Positions 8,729-17,173 of a stretch of DNA of 64,000 bases are shown in pieces. The translations under genes and the position numbers were made by a program. The notes beneath the pieces are model-generated. The model saw only the letters and a list, made by a program, of their open reading frames with translations. It searched no databases and had not been told where the DNA came from. How positions within the stretch are numbered: position 1 is the first letter of the stretch; every line of letters begins with the position of its first letter. The DNA comes from Streptomyces sp. NRRL S-455 (lineage in GTDB: Bacteria; Actinomycetota; Actinomycetes; Streptomycetales; Streptomycetaceae): assembly GCF_000717875.1 (NCBI RefSeq), contig NZ_JOCT01000004.1:124001-188000 (forward strand). The letters are read 5' to 3'.

Positions 8729-9241
8729 ATGACGGATGAGCTGCTCGGCCACGCCCTCGTCGAGGAGGCCACGAAGAAGTCCGGCCTCGTCTGGGTCCAG
8801 GGCCCGGACAGCCCGGCGCGTGCGCTGTGGCACGTGTGGCACGAGGGCGCCGCGTGCCTGGTCGGCGACGGGCCCGGCGAGCAGCCGCTGCCCGGGCTGA
8901 CCGACGGGGCCGAGGCCCAGGTGACGGTCCGCAGCAAGGACAAGGGGGGCCGGCTGGTCTCCTGGACCGCGCGAGTCAGGCAGCTCGAACCGGGCTCCGA
9001 GGCGTGGGACGCGGCGGTCGCCGAGCTCAAGGGCAAACGGCTGAACGCGCCCGACGGCGAGGCCATGACCGGCCGCTGGGCCCGCGAGTGCCGGGTGCTG
9101 CGCCTGGAGCCGACCGGCGCCCGGGCGCCGATGCCCGACGATTCCCTGGCCGAGGCCCCGCTGCCGTCCCCGGCGATCACCCGTCGGCCCGTCCCGGCGG
9201 GGCTGCCCCGGCTGCTGCTGAAGAAGCGCAAACGGAGCTGA
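8729..9241 (+). CDS. Conserved hypothetical protein downstream of corA
   Basis: A 170-residue soluble protein beginning MTDELLGHALVEEATKKSG. Its middle (LVWVQG, RALWHVWHEGA, QPLPGL, AEAQVTVRSKDKGGRLV) is a run of short strands that could form a split barrel like those of flavin- or F420-binding proteins; this is a fold guess only. The tail is basic (LLLKKRKRS). An in-frame GTG at 8702 overlaps the corA stop (GTGA) and is an alternative start. Its proximity suggests cotranscription with corA. I do not recognise a specific family. Confidence 0.7.
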   Translation: MTDELLGHALVEEATKKSGLVWVQGPDSPARALWHVWHEGAACLVGDGPGEQPLPGLTDGAEAQVTVRSKDKGGRLVSWTARVRQLEPGSEAWDAAVAELKGKRLNAPDGEAMTGRWARECRVLRLEPTGARAPMPDDSLAEAPLPSPAITRRPVPAGLPRLLLKKRKRS

Positions 9242-9246
9242 CGGAT

Positions 9247-10014
9247 CTACGACGTCGGCAGCTGCTTGCCGTAGTCCACCGTCTCGTTCCGCTCCGGCTC
9301 CCTGAGGGAGAAGTTCTCCCCCCAGGCGGAGAACGTGAGGGTGCCAGCGCTGCCGGCCCGCTCCAGGCGCAGCGGATACGGCTTGCCCTCGAGGGAGACC
9401 TCCAGGGTGCCGCCGGAGCCCTTGTCGCCGGTGATGCGGATGGTGCGGATGCCCGCCTGTTCGTCGTGCCCGTCCGTGGCGAGCGTGCCGTGCAGGGTCA
9501 GCAGACCGTCGAGGAGGATCCCCTTGTCCGTGAAACCGCTGAACTTCTTGTACGAGGGGTCGCCCTGCGGCACCTTCACGAACTTGCCGCCGAGCTTGGA
9601 GGCCGCCGCCGCGTCCGCCTCGCTCTCCTCGCCCTCCTCGCCCTGGCCGTCGCCGTGACTCCAGAACTCCGCGTCGGCCTTGACGAAGAGCTGCTCGCCG
9701 ACGCGCAGCAGCTGAAAGGTCGTCCCCTCCGAGGTGACCGACCCCTCGCCGCCGTCGTCCTTCAGGCGCATGTCGAGCGCGTAGGTGCGTCCGCCGCTGA
9801 CGACGTTTCCGTGCACCCGGACCGCCCCGGCGGACTCGGCGGTCGTACGGGTCTTGGCCTGGATCTTCGCGGCCGGCAGTCTGCCGATCCCGTTGGTGCC
9901 CGCGTTCGGATCCTCCTCCGAGCAACCCGTGAGCACCGTTCCCGTCACCGCCAGTGCGCATATCGCGCTCGCGAGTGCGGCACTGCGGTTGCGGCCCTGG
10001 GGAATCGGAGTCAC
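9247..10014 (-). CDS. LppX/LprG-like secreted lipoprotein
   Basis: A 255-residue protein with a lipoprotein signal peptide: basic start, hydrophobic LASAICALAVTGTV and lipobox LTGC (Cys near residue 31). The mature part has repeating beta strands (VHGNVVSGGRTYALDMRL, TFQLLRVGEQLFVKADAEFW, GTLEVSLEGKPYPLRLERAG) resembling the LppX/LprAFG family, half-barrels that carry lipids or glycolipids across the actinobacterial envelope. An acidic, Glu-rich patch (GQGEEGEESEAD) lies mid-protein. GTG 10014 is preceded by GAGAGG about 12-17 bases upstream. It faces away from the divergent MgtE-CBS gene. Confidence 0.75.
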   Translation of the reverse strand: MTPIPQGRNRSAALASAICALAVTGTVLTGCSEEDPNAGTNGIGRLPAAKIQAKTRTTAESAGAVRVHGNVVSGGRTYALDMRLKDDGGEGSVTSEGTTFQLLRVGEQLFVKADAEFWSHGDGQGEEGEESEADAAAASKLGGKFVKVPQGDPSYKKFSGFTDKGILLDGLLTLHGTLATDGHDEQAGIRTIRITGDKGSGGTLEVSLEGKPYPLRLERAGSAGTLTFSAWGENFSLREPERNETVDYGKQLPTS

Positions 10015-10239
10015 AGGTGGGGCTGCCTCTCTTATGTGAGACCTGAACGGCGTACCGCAGGGTACCGGGGTCGTGCGGGCCGATCGGAGCCAGTCCGTCC
10101 GGACCGTCCGCCGACGCACCCGCGATCGGGACGGGCTAGCCTGAAGCCCATCCGAGCGGGCAATTCGGAAGGCACAGGCACAAAGACAGGCACACATCCA
10201 GGCACCACGAACCACCCCGCACGAAAAGGAGCCGCGGCC

Positions 10240-11523
10240 ATGGCAGCGGGCGCCCCCCGGATCTTCGTATCGCACCTCTCCGGTGTCGCCGTCTTCGACC
10301 CCGCCGGTGACCAGGTGGGGCGGGTGCGCGACCTGGTCGTCATGCTGCGGGTGGGGCAGCGACCGCCGAGGCTGCTCGGCCTGGTCGTCGAACTCGCCAC
10401 CCGCCGCCGCATCTTCCTGCCCATGACCCGGGTCACGGCCATCCAGTCCGGCCAGGTGATCACCACCGGCGTGCTCAACGTCCGGCGCTTCGAGCAGCGG
10501 CCCACCGAGCGGCTGGTCTTCGGGGAGCTGCTGGACCGGCGGGTCACGCTCACCGAGACCGGCGAGGAGGTCACCGTCCTCGACCTGTCGGTGCATCAGC
10601 TGCCGGCCCGCCGGGAGTGGGAGATCGACCGGGTCTTCGTCCGCAAGGGCAGAAAGGGAGGCGCCTTCCGGCGCGCCAAGGGCGAGGCGCTGACCGTCGA
10701 GTGGTCGGCCGTCACCGGCTTCTCCCTGGAGGAGCAGGCGCAGGGCGCCGAGAGCCTGCTCGCCACCTTCGAGCAGCTGCGCCCCGCGGACCTGGCCAAC
10801 GTCCTGCACCACCTCTCCCCCAAGCGCCGGGCCGAGGTCGCCGCCGCCCTCGACGACGACCGGCTGGCCGACGTGCTGGAGGAGCTGCCTGAGGACGACC
10901 AGATCGAGATCCTCGGCAAGCTGAAGGAGGAGCGCGCCGCCGACGTCCTGGAGGCCATGGACCCGGATGACGCGGCCGACCTGCTGGGCGAGCTGCCGAC
11001 GGACGAGCAGGAGCGGCTGCTGAGCCTGATGCAGCCCGGCGACGCGGCCGACATGCGGCGGCTGATGTCGTACGAGGAGCGCACGGCGGGCGGACTGATG
11101 ACCACCGAGCCGATCGTGCTGCGCCCGGACGCCACCGTGGCCGACGCCCTCGCCCGCGTCCGCAACCCCGACCTCTCCCCCGCTCTGGCGGCCCAGGTCT
11201 ACGTCTGCCGCCCGCCGGACGAGACGCCGACGGGCAAGTACCTGGGCACGGTCCACTTCCAGCGCCTGTTGCGCGAGCCACCGCCCTCCCTGGTCAGTTC
11301 GATCGTGGACAGTGACCTGCAACCGCTCGATCCGGAGGCGGACCTGCCCGCCATCGCCGGGTTCTTCGCCACGTACGACATGGTCGCGGCCCCGGTGGTC
11401 GACGAGGCGGGGGCGCTGCTGGGCGCGGTGACCGTGGACGACGTGCTGGACCACATGCTGCCCGAGGACTGGCGGGAGACGGAGTTCCATCTGGACGAGG
11501 AGGTGGCGACCGATGGTTCCTGA
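10240..11523 (+). CDS. PRC-barrel/MgtE_N/CBS protein lacking a channel domain
   Basis: A 427-residue soluble protein. Residues about 5-75 form a PRC-barrel-like unit (VAVFDPAGDQVGRVRDLVV). An MgtE N-terminal superhelical domain follows from about 177 to 277, marked by LRPADLANVLHHL, LEELPEDDQIEILGKL and MDPDDAADLLGELP. A CBS pair (about 277-420) includes RTAGGLMTTEP and VVDEAGALLGAVTVDDVLDHML. In canonical MgtE this cytosolic Mg2+ sensor is joined to five membrane helices; here these are absent and the protein ends right after CBS. ATG 10240 has AAAAGGAG upstream. It overlaps the DUF1003 gene by 11 bases, implying translational coupling. Likely an Mg2+ sensor or regulator. Confidence 0.85.
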   Translation: MAAGAPRIFVSHLSGVAVFDPAGDQVGRVRDLVVMLRVGQRPPRLLGLVVELATRRRIFLPMTRVTAIQSGQVITTGVLNVRRFEQRPTERLVFGELLDRRVTLTETGEEVTVLDLSVHQLPARREWEIDRVFVRKGRKGGAFRRAKGEALTVEWSAVTGFSLEEQAQGAESLLATFEQLRPADLANVLHHLSPKRRAEVAAALDDDRLADVLEELPEDDQIEILGKLKEERAADVLEAMDPDDAADLLGELPTDEQERLLSLMQPGDAADMRRLMSYEERTAGGLMTTEPIVLRPDATVADALARVRNPDLSPALAAQVYVCRPPDETPTGKYLGTVHFQRLLREPPPSLVSSIVDSDLQPLDPEADLPAIAGFFATYDMVAAPVVDEAGALLGAVTVDDVLDHMLPEDWRETEFHLDEEVATDGS

Positions 11524-12112
11524 GCGTGACACCCCGCGCGAGCGCACGCCGTCCGGCGCCACGGCCGCTTCCCGGCCGCGCGGGCCCCGGCTCGACCAGC
11601 CCGGCGTGCCCCGGCGCCGGTTCCTGCCCGAGTACGATCCGGAAGCCTTCGGGCGGCTGTCGGAACGCATCGCGCGTTTCCTCGGCACGGGGCGGTTCCT
11701 CGTCTGGATGACGGCCGTCATCATCATCTGGGTGGCCTGGAACAGCCTCGCCCCGAGCGGCCTGCGCTTCGACGAGTACCCGTTCATCTTCCTGACCCTG
11801 ATGCTGTCGCTCCAGGCCTCCTACGCCGCCCCGCTGATCCTGCTCGCGCAGAACCGGCAGGACGACCGCGACCGGGTCAACCTGGAGCAGGACCGCAAGC
11901 AGAACGAGCGGTCGATCGCGGACACCGAGTACCTGACCCGCGAGATCGCCGCCCTGCGCATCGGCCTGGGCGAGGTCGCCACCCGCGACTGGATCCGCTC
12001 CGAGTTCCAGGACATGATCAAGGAGCTGGAGGAACGCCAGAACGGTCACCGTCACGACTCCGTCGTATTCCCGGCGGAACGGTCACGGGGGCGTGACGCA
12101 GACGACCGCTGA
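11513..12112 (+). CDS. DUF1003 two-helix membrane protein
   Basis: A 199-residue protein with a basic, proline-rich N-terminus (about 1-60), two adjacent membrane helices (FLVWMTAVIIIWVAWNSL and IFLTLMLSLQASYAAPLILL), then the family hallmark LLAQNRQDDRDRVNLEQD and a long charged helix to the C-terminus. This is the DUF1003 family, of unknown function. The 11-base overlap with the MgtE_N/CBS gene suggests the two proteins work together, perhaps with the C-terminal coiled coil docking to the sensor. That pairing is inference. Confidence 0.88.
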   Translation: MVPERDTPRERTPSGATAASRPRGPRLDQPGVPRRRFLPEYDPEAFGRLSERIARFLGTGRFLVWMTAVIIIWVAWNSLAPSGLRFDEYPFIFLTLMLSLQASYAAPLILLAQNRQDDRDRVNLEQDRKQNERSIADTEYLTREIAALRIGLGEVATRDWIRSEFQDMIKELEERQNGHRHDSVVFPAERSRGRDADDR

Positions 12113-12154
12113 GACACTTTCCTACGCACCGGTACGGCGCCGTACCATCGTCCT

Positions 12155-13288
12155 ATGGCTACGGAAGACGCGGTGCGCGAGGCACTGGCGACGGTGAACG
12201 ACCCCGAGATCCACAAGCCCATCACCGAACTCGGGATGGTCAAGTCCGTGGAGATCGGCGCTGACGGCGCGGTCGCGGTCACCGTGTACCTGACGGTCTC
12301 GGGCTGCCCGATGCGGGACACCATCACGCAGCGTGTGACCGAGGCGGTCTCCCGCGTCGAGGGGGTCACCCGCGTCGACGTCACGCTGGACGTGATGAGC
12401 GACGAGCAGCGCCGCGAGCTGGCGTCCGCGCTGCGCGGCGGCCAGGCCGAGCGGGAGGTCCCGTTCGCCAAGCCGGGCAGCCTGACCCGCGTCTACGCGG
12501 TCGCCTCCGGCAAGGGCGGCGTCGGCAAGTCCTCGGTGACGGTGAACCTGGCGGCGGCGATGGCGGCCGACGGCCTCAAGGTCGGTGTCGTGGACGCCGA
12601 CATCTACGGCCACTCCGTGCCGCGCATGCTGGGCGCCGACGGCCATCCCACCCAGGTCGAGAACATGATCATGCCGCCGTCGGCGAACGGTGTGAAGGTC
12701 ATCTCCATCGGCATGTTCACCCCGGGCAACACCCCGGTCGTCTGGCGCGGCCCGATGCTGCACCGCGCCCTCCAGCAGTTCCTGGCGGACGTGTACTGGG
12801 GCGACCTGGACGTCCTGCTCCTGGACCTGCCGCCGGGCACGGGCGACATCGCGATCTCCGTGGCCCAGCTCGTCCCGAACGCCGAGATCCTGGTCGTGAC
12901 CACCCCGCAGCAGGCCGCCGCCGAGGTCGCCGAGCGGGCCGGCTCCATCGCCGTCCAGACCCACCAGAAGATCGTCGGCGTGGTCGAGAACATGTCCGGC
13001 CTGCCCTGCCCGCACTGCGGCGAGATGGTCGACGTCTTCGGCACGGGCGGCGGCCAGGTGGTGGCCGACGGTCTGACGCGTACGACTGGTACGTCGGTCC
13101 CGGTGCTGGGCAACATCCCGATCGACGTCCGCCTCCGCGAGGGCGGCGACGACGGCAAGCCGGTGGTCCTGACGGACCCGGACTCCCCGGCGGGCTCGGC
13201 CCTGCGCGCGATCGCCGGAAAGCTGGGCGGACGGCAGCGGGGCCTGTCGGGCCTGTCCCTGGGGATCACCCCGAAGAACAAGTTCTGA
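12155..13288 (+). CDS. mrp: Mrp/ApbC-type Fe-S cluster carrier ATPase
   Basis: A 377-residue protein with an N-terminal MIP18/DUF59 domain (about 5-85, including VYLTVSGCPMRD) and a ParA/MinD-type ATPase domain with deviant Walker A GKGGVGKSS near residue 118, the Walker B-like LLLDLPPGTGD, and CPHC near residue 285, the CxxC that binds a bridging Fe-S cluster in Mrp dimers. It delivers clusters to target apoproteins in the cytosol. The position next to the sigma/HtrA/TatB block matches what I recall from mycobacteria. ATG 12155 starts the family-typical MATEDAVREAL. Terminated by a hairpin at 13298. Confidence 0.93.
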   Translation: MATEDAVREALATVNDPEIHKPITELGMVKSVEIGADGAVAVTVYLTVSGCPMRDTITQRVTEAVSRVEGVTRVDVTLDVMSDEQRRELASALRGGQAEREVPFAKPGSLTRVYAVASGKGGVGKSSVTVNLAAAMAADGLKVGVVDADIYGHSVPRMLGADGHPTQVENMIMPPSANGVKVISIGMFTPGNTPVVWRGPMLHRALQQFLADVYWGDLDVLLLDLPPGTGDIAISVAQLVPNAEILVVTTPQQAAAEVAERAGSIAVQTHQKIVGVVENMSGLPCPHCGEMVDVFGTGGGQVVADGLTRTTGTSVPVLGNIPIDVRLREGGDDGKPVVLTDPDSPAGSALRAIAGKLGGRQRGLSGLSLGITPKNKF

Positions 13289-13297
13289 TCGCTGCGT

Positions 13298-13320
13298 CCC
13301 TGAGGGCAACGCCTTCAGGG
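13298..13320 (+). terminator. mrp terminator hairpin
   Basis: CCCTGAGGGC (13298-13307) pairs with GCCTTCAGGG (13311-13320) with one G-U pair and an AAC loop, 10 bases after the stop of mrp. Confidence 0.6.
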
Positions 13321-13356
13321 GCGCGGGGAACTGCGCGAGCAAGCACATCGCACCCG
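13316..13356 (+). repeat. Dispersed streptomycete intergenic repeat, copy B
   Basis: CAGGGGCGCGGGGAACTGCG followed by CGAGCAAGCACATCGCACCCG. I recognise this string as a very common sequence after Streptomyces genes. It partly overlaps the mrp terminator and shares the GCGCGA-CA-GC-ACA core with copies A and C. Confidence 0.65.
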
Positions 13357-13389
13357 TGGTCGCCCGCCTGGCGCAAGCCCTACGGCGAA

Positions 13390-13414
13390 GGGGCGCCGGA
13401 ACTAACGGCGCCCC
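13390..13414 (-). terminator. Terminator hairpin of the 223-aa gene
   Basis: GGGGCGCC (13390-13397) and GGCGCCCC (13407-13414) form a perfect 8-base stem directly downstream, on the minus strand, of the gene ending at 13419. Confidence 0.6.
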
Positions 13415-13418
13415 ATGC

Positions 13419-14090
13419 TCACGCGTAAGCGGCGATGTCCTTCACCACGGCGAAGCCAAGCCCGTACGCACTCATGCCCCTGCCGTACGCCCCGACGTGA
13501 ACCCCGGCCGAGGTCGACCCGGCGAGCACCCAGCCGAACTCCGACTCCCGGTAGTGGAACGCCGTCGGCACCCCGTCCACCGGCAGCGACAGCGTCGACC
13601 AGTCGGACCCCTCGAGGTCGTCCGCCAGCACCCACGCCGTCTCGGTCTGCTGCTCCAGCCAGTCGTCGCGCAGGGAGTGGTCCATCTGCCCGGGCCATGT
13701 GCAGGACAGCAGTCCCACGCCCGCGAGCCACGCCGCCGAGGACACGGACGTCGCCTCCAGCAGCCCCGTCCCGTCCGCGGTGCGCCGTGGGGGACTCGCC
13801 GCCACGGTCACCACGACCGCGAACTTCTCCTTGGCCTCCTGACCGGCCCCGGTGGCGTACTCATTGCGCACCGTGGGCGGGTCACCGTGCCCGATCGAAC
13901 CGTGTTCCACGACCCCGTCGGCCGTCGTGCCGACCTGCATCAGCCAGCGCGGCCCCGAGAAGGCCTCGTCGAGGCCGTACCACGGGAAGGGCGCACGCAG
14001 GTAGCCGTCGACCGTACGCCGGGCGGAGGGGACCTGCTGTCCGCTCTCCGTGGCCGGCGTCTGCGCGACTCCCCGACTCGTCGTCTCCAT
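13419..14090 (-). CDS. Conserved hypothetical protein (223 aa)
   Basis: A soluble 223-residue protein starting METTSRGVAQTPATESGQ. The body has aromatic-rich strands (APFPWYGLDEAF, GPRWLMQVGTTADG, WVLADDLEG, FHYRESEFGWVLAG) and ends AYGLGFAVVKDIAAYA. No signal peptide or membrane segment. I do not recognise the family. It is the last minus-strand gene after sigma, anti-sigma, htrA and tatB, but a 237-base gap separates it from tatB, so it may have its own promoter. Confidence 0.7.
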   Translation of the reverse strand: METTSRGVAQTPATESGQQVPSARRTVDGYLRAPFPWYGLDEAFSGPRWLMQVGTTADGVVEHGSIGHGDPPTVRNEYATGAGQEAKEKFAVVVTVAASPPRRTADGTGLLEATSVSSAAWLAGVGLLSCTWPGQMDHSLRDDWLEQQTETAWVLADDLEGSDWSTLSLPVDGVPTAFHYRESEFGWVLAGSTSAGVHVGAYGRGMSAYGLGFAVVKDIAAYA

Positions 14091-14327
14091 GTGCCCGCAC
14101 GCCTCCTCGCTCTAGTCGGACCGGAACGGCCCGCCCCCCTTCGGGCGGCGTCGCCGGTTCGCATACGGTCCGCCCACCAACTCGGCAGCATAGCCACACC
14201 GCTGCGAGCAGCAGGGAAATCGCCCGGCGCGTGGGCCGCACGGGCGCCTTGATCAGGCCGTGCACAGCCCGACCGGAGTATGAAACGCGTCACGCCCACC
14301 AGAGGCGTACGCCCTGGCCGGTGTCGC

Positions 14328-14768
14328 TCAGGTGGCGTCCACGTCGAAGGGCGGACGGTCGTCCCGGTCCGGGGTCTCGGGCTTCTTCGTCATGTCGACG
14401 CGGCCACCGGAGGAGCCGGGGGACGACGCGGGGGACGTGTCGGAGTCACGGCTGTGGACGGCGTCGGTGACCTCCGCCATCTCCTTCTTCAGGTCGAAGC
14501 CGTTGCGGATCTCCTTGAGCCCCAGATCCTCGTTGTCCAGCTGCTTGCGGATGAACGTCTTGGGGTTGAGGTCCTCGAACTCGAAGTCCTTGAACTCCGG
14601 GCCCAGTTCCTCCCGGATGTCGTTCTTGGCGCTCTCCGAGAACTCACGGATCTTCCGGATGGTGCGCGACACGTCCTGGATGACCTTGGGGAGCTTGTCC
14701 GGACCGAAGACGAGCACGGCAAGGACGATGAGCGTCACCAGCTCGAGCGGTCCTATGTCATTGAACAC
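14328..14768 (-). CDS. tatB: Sec-independent translocase subunit TatB
   Basis: A 146-residue TatB. The N-terminus MFNDIGPLELVTLIVLAVLV is the short membrane helix with the conserved Glu, followed by the FGPDKLP hinge, then an amphipathic helix (VIQDVSRTIRKIREFSESAK) and a long hydrophilic tail ending in a Ser/Gly/Asp-rich stretch. TatB binds Tat substrates with TatC and passes them to TatA pores. It is placed after the HtrA-like protease in the envelope-stress block, as I recall for mycobacterial tatB. TatC and TatA are not in the window. Confidence 0.92.
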   Translation of the reverse strand: MFNDIGPLELVTLIVLAVLVFGPDKLPKVIQDVSRTIRKIREFSESAKNDIREELGPEFKDFEFEDLNPKTFIRKQLDNEDLGLKEIRNGFDLKKEMAEVTDAVHSRDSDTSPASSPGSSGGRVDMTKKPETPDRDDRPPFDVDAT

Positions 14769-14962
14769 CTGAAGCTCCTTGCGATGTCCTCGGTCCTCGG
14801 CCCTCGGTGGTCAGTGCGGGTCTTGCCGTGGTCCGGGCCGGATCCACGGTACCCGGCCATCCTCTCCGGCCGGTACCGTCCCGGGACCTCCGAGTGCGGG
14901 GAGTGGGAGCGCTTTCCAGAATGTTTGCCTTGTTCGCCCCTGTATGTACCGGCCCTCACGTC

Positions 14963-17044
14963 TCAGCCTCCGGAGGACCCGAGGACCAGGGAGACCGTCC
15001 GTTCCTTGCCGCCTCGCTCCAGGACCAGTTCCAGCCGGTCACCGGGGCGGTGGGCACGCGTCTTGACGATCAGCTCCTCGCCGGAGTGGACGCGTTGTCC
15101 GTCGACCCGCGTGATGACGTCGCCCGCTTTGATCCCGGCCTTGGCGCCCGGGCCGCCCACGGTGACCGGCGGTCCCCCCTCGCTGCCTTCGGTGGCGACG
15201 CGGGCGCCGTCGCCCGCGTAGTCCATGTCCAGGGTGATGCCGATCACCGGGTGGGTGGCCCTGCCGGTGTTGATCAGCTCCTCGGCGACGCGTTTGCCCT
15301 GGTTGATGGGTATGGCGAAGCCGAGACCTATGGAGCCGGACTGACCGCTGTCCGGGTCGGAGCCGCTGTCCGCCGAGCGGATGGCCGAGTTGATACCGAT
15401 GACCCGCGCCTGTGAGTCGAGCAGGGGCCCACCGGAGTTGCCCGGGTTGATGGGCGCGTCGGTCTGGAGCGCGTCGACGTACGACACGTCGCTGCCGTCG
15501 CCCTTCTCTCCGCCCGCCGTGATGGGCCGCTGCTTGGCGCTGATGATGCCGGAGGTGACGGTTCCGGCCAGGTCGAAGGGGGCGCCGATGGCCACGACCG
15601 GGTCGCCGACCCGCACGTTGTCCGAGTTGCCGAGGGGCAGGGGGGAGAGTCCGCGTACGCCCTTCACCTTGATGACGGCGAGGTCGTAGCCGCTGTCCCG
15701 GCCGACGAGCTCGGCCTGGGCGGTCTCCCCGCCGTTGAAGGTCACGGTGATCTCGCCGGCGGATCCGGCGGGCCGCACGACGTGGTTGTTGGTGAGGATG
15801 TGCCCGCGGGTGTCGAGCACGAAGCCGGTACCGGTGCCCTGTTCTCCGGAGCCGCTCACGTGCAGGGTGACCACGCTGGGCAGGGCCCGTCCGGCGATCC
15901 CGGCCACACTGCCCGGGTCCCGCCCTGTGGCCTCCTTTCCGGCCTGCGGCAACTCGACGGTGCCGACGCCCCCGTTCCTCTCCAGATACGTCCCCGCGGC
16001 CCCGCCGATGCCCCCGGACACGAGCGCGATCAGCACGGCGCCTCCGGCCAGCGCCTTCCTGCCCCGCCTGCGGCGCTGCTCGGTGCTGAGCACACCGGCC
16101 CCGTTCTGCTGGAGCGGCCCGACACCTCCGTGGGCCACCGGAGCGGCCCAGGGGTCGTAGCGCTGCCAGGGGTCGAGGCCGTGAGCGGGTGCCGGAGCCG
16201 GCGCGGGGGCGCTGGGGACCGGTGCCGGAGCCGGCACGGGGGCGCTGGGGACCGGTGCCGGAGCCGGCACGGGGGCGCTGGGGACCGGTCCCGGAGCCGG
16301 CACGGGGGCGCTGGGGACCGGTCCCGGAGCCGGCACGGGGGCGCTGGGGACCGGTCCCGGAGCCGGCGCGGGGGCGCTGGGGGACGGCCCCTGAGCCGGC
16401 GCGGGGGCGCTGGGGGACGGCCCCTGAGCCGGAATCTGGGCGGGAACGCCGGGAGACGGTGCCTGAGCCGATGCGGGGGCACTGGCGACCGGCCCCTGAG
16501 CCGGAGCGCCCGGAGACGGCACCGTCGGTGCGCCGCCGTGCGCTGCGGGGGCCGGGGTGCCCGCCGGAGTCGGCTGCGCCGGTATCGCGACGCCCTGGGC
16601 CGGTGTCGCAGCAGGATGCTGGACGGGCGGCGCGGGTGCCCAGGGGCCTGGTTGGCCGTAGGGCGGGGTGCTGTAGGGATCGGGGTCGTGCAGTGGCTTG
16701 GGTGTGCCCTCGAGGGGCCTCGTGGACGTGTCCGGGACGCTGTCCGCCGCCTGTGCGGCAGCGGGAACGGCCTCGGCGGGTGCCACCCCTCCGCCGGCAG
16801 ACGCCCCAGCGGTGCCGTCCCCGGCCGCGACCGCCTCCGGCCGCCTCAGCTCGTAGTCGCCCTCGTCGTCCTGCCGAACCGCGGGCCGCGCCAGTTCGAA
16901 GTCTCCGTCGGTGTCGGCAGACCCCGCCGGGCTCGCCCCCGGGCCCTGGACGTCGTCCGCGCCCGTCGCCTCCGACCCCTGCGAAGGCCCTTCCAGCCGT
17001 GGCCGGCTCCACCACTTGGTTTTCGCCGGCTTCCCCTCGTTCAT
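14963..17044 (-). CDS. HtrA/DegP-like membrane serine protease with PDZ domain
   Basis: A 693-residue protease. Residues 1 to about 320 are a low-complexity Pro/Ala-rich cytoplasmic region containing 11-residue tandem repeats of the form GPVPSAPVPAP. One membrane helix follows (LAGGAVLIALVSGGIGGAAG, about 328-350). The extracytoplasmic trypsin domain has TNNHVV (His near 420), DLAVIKV (Asp near 451) and NPGNSGGP (Ser near 536), then one PDZ domain (about 600-690, with GIKAGDVITRVDGQ). HtrA proteins degrade or refold damaged envelope proteins. It lies 129 bases downstream of the anti-sigma gene and is a likely member of the sigma regulon. ATG 17044 gives MNEGKPAKTKWWSRP. Confidence 0.92.
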   Translation of the reverse strand: MNEGKPAKTKWWSRPRLEGPSQGSEATGADDVQGPGASPAGSADTDGDFELARPAVRQDDEGDYELRRPEAVAAGDGTAGASAGGGVAPAEAVPAAAQAADSVPDTSTRPLEGTPKPLHDPDPYSTPPYGQPGPWAPAPPVQHPAATPAQGVAIPAQPTPAGTPAPAAHGGAPTVPSPGAPAQGPVASAPASAQAPSPGVPAQIPAQGPSPSAPAPAQGPSPSAPAPAPGPVPSAPVPAPGPVPSAPVPAPGPVPSAPVPAPAPVPSAPVPAPAPVPSAPAPAPAPAHGLDPWQRYDPWAAPVAHGGVGPLQQNGAGVLSTEQRRRRGRKALAGGAVLIALVSGGIGGAAGTYLERNGGVGTVELPQAGKEATGRDPGSVAGIAGRALPSVVTLHVSGSGEQGTGTGFVLDTRGHILTNNHVVRPAGSAGEITVTFNGGETAQAELVGRDSGYDLAVIKVKGVRGLSPLPLGNSDNVRVGDPVVAIGAPFDLAGTVTSGIISAKQRPITAGGEKGDGSDVSYVDALQTDAPINPGNSGGPLLDSQARVIGINSAIRSADSGSDPDSGQSGSIGLGFAIPINQGKRVAEELINTGRATHPVIGITLDMDYAGDGARVATEGSEGGPPVTVGGPGAKAGIKAGDVITRVDGQRVHSGEELIVKTRAHRPGDRLELVLERGGKERTVSLVLGSSGG
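16190..16440 (-). repeat. 33-bp tandem repeats inside the HtrA-like gene
   Basis: About seven units of a 33-base motif (for example GCCGGAGCCGGCACGGGGGC followed by GCTGGGGACCGGT on the plus strand) encode 11-residue Pro/Ala/Val repeats. Units are nearly identical at the centre and drift at both ends, which suggests recent expansion. They are in frame. Confidence 0.85.
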
Positions 17045-17173
17045 GTTCTCCCCACAGCCGCGGCACGGCTCGACGGCGTGCCGCGGTTCGTCGAATCGGC
17101 GCCCTGCCCTACCCCGGCGGCGGGCGCCACCCCCGGATTCAATCAGGTTCGCGCGCCGCTGCGCAGGGGCCGG

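Noticed and set aside
8827..10239. Long plus-strand frame upstream of the MgtE_N/CBS start
   Set aside because: The reading frame happens to be open, but translated sequence before 10240 lacks any domain and overlaps the lipoprotein gene on the other strand. The ATG at 10240 has a strong ribosome site.
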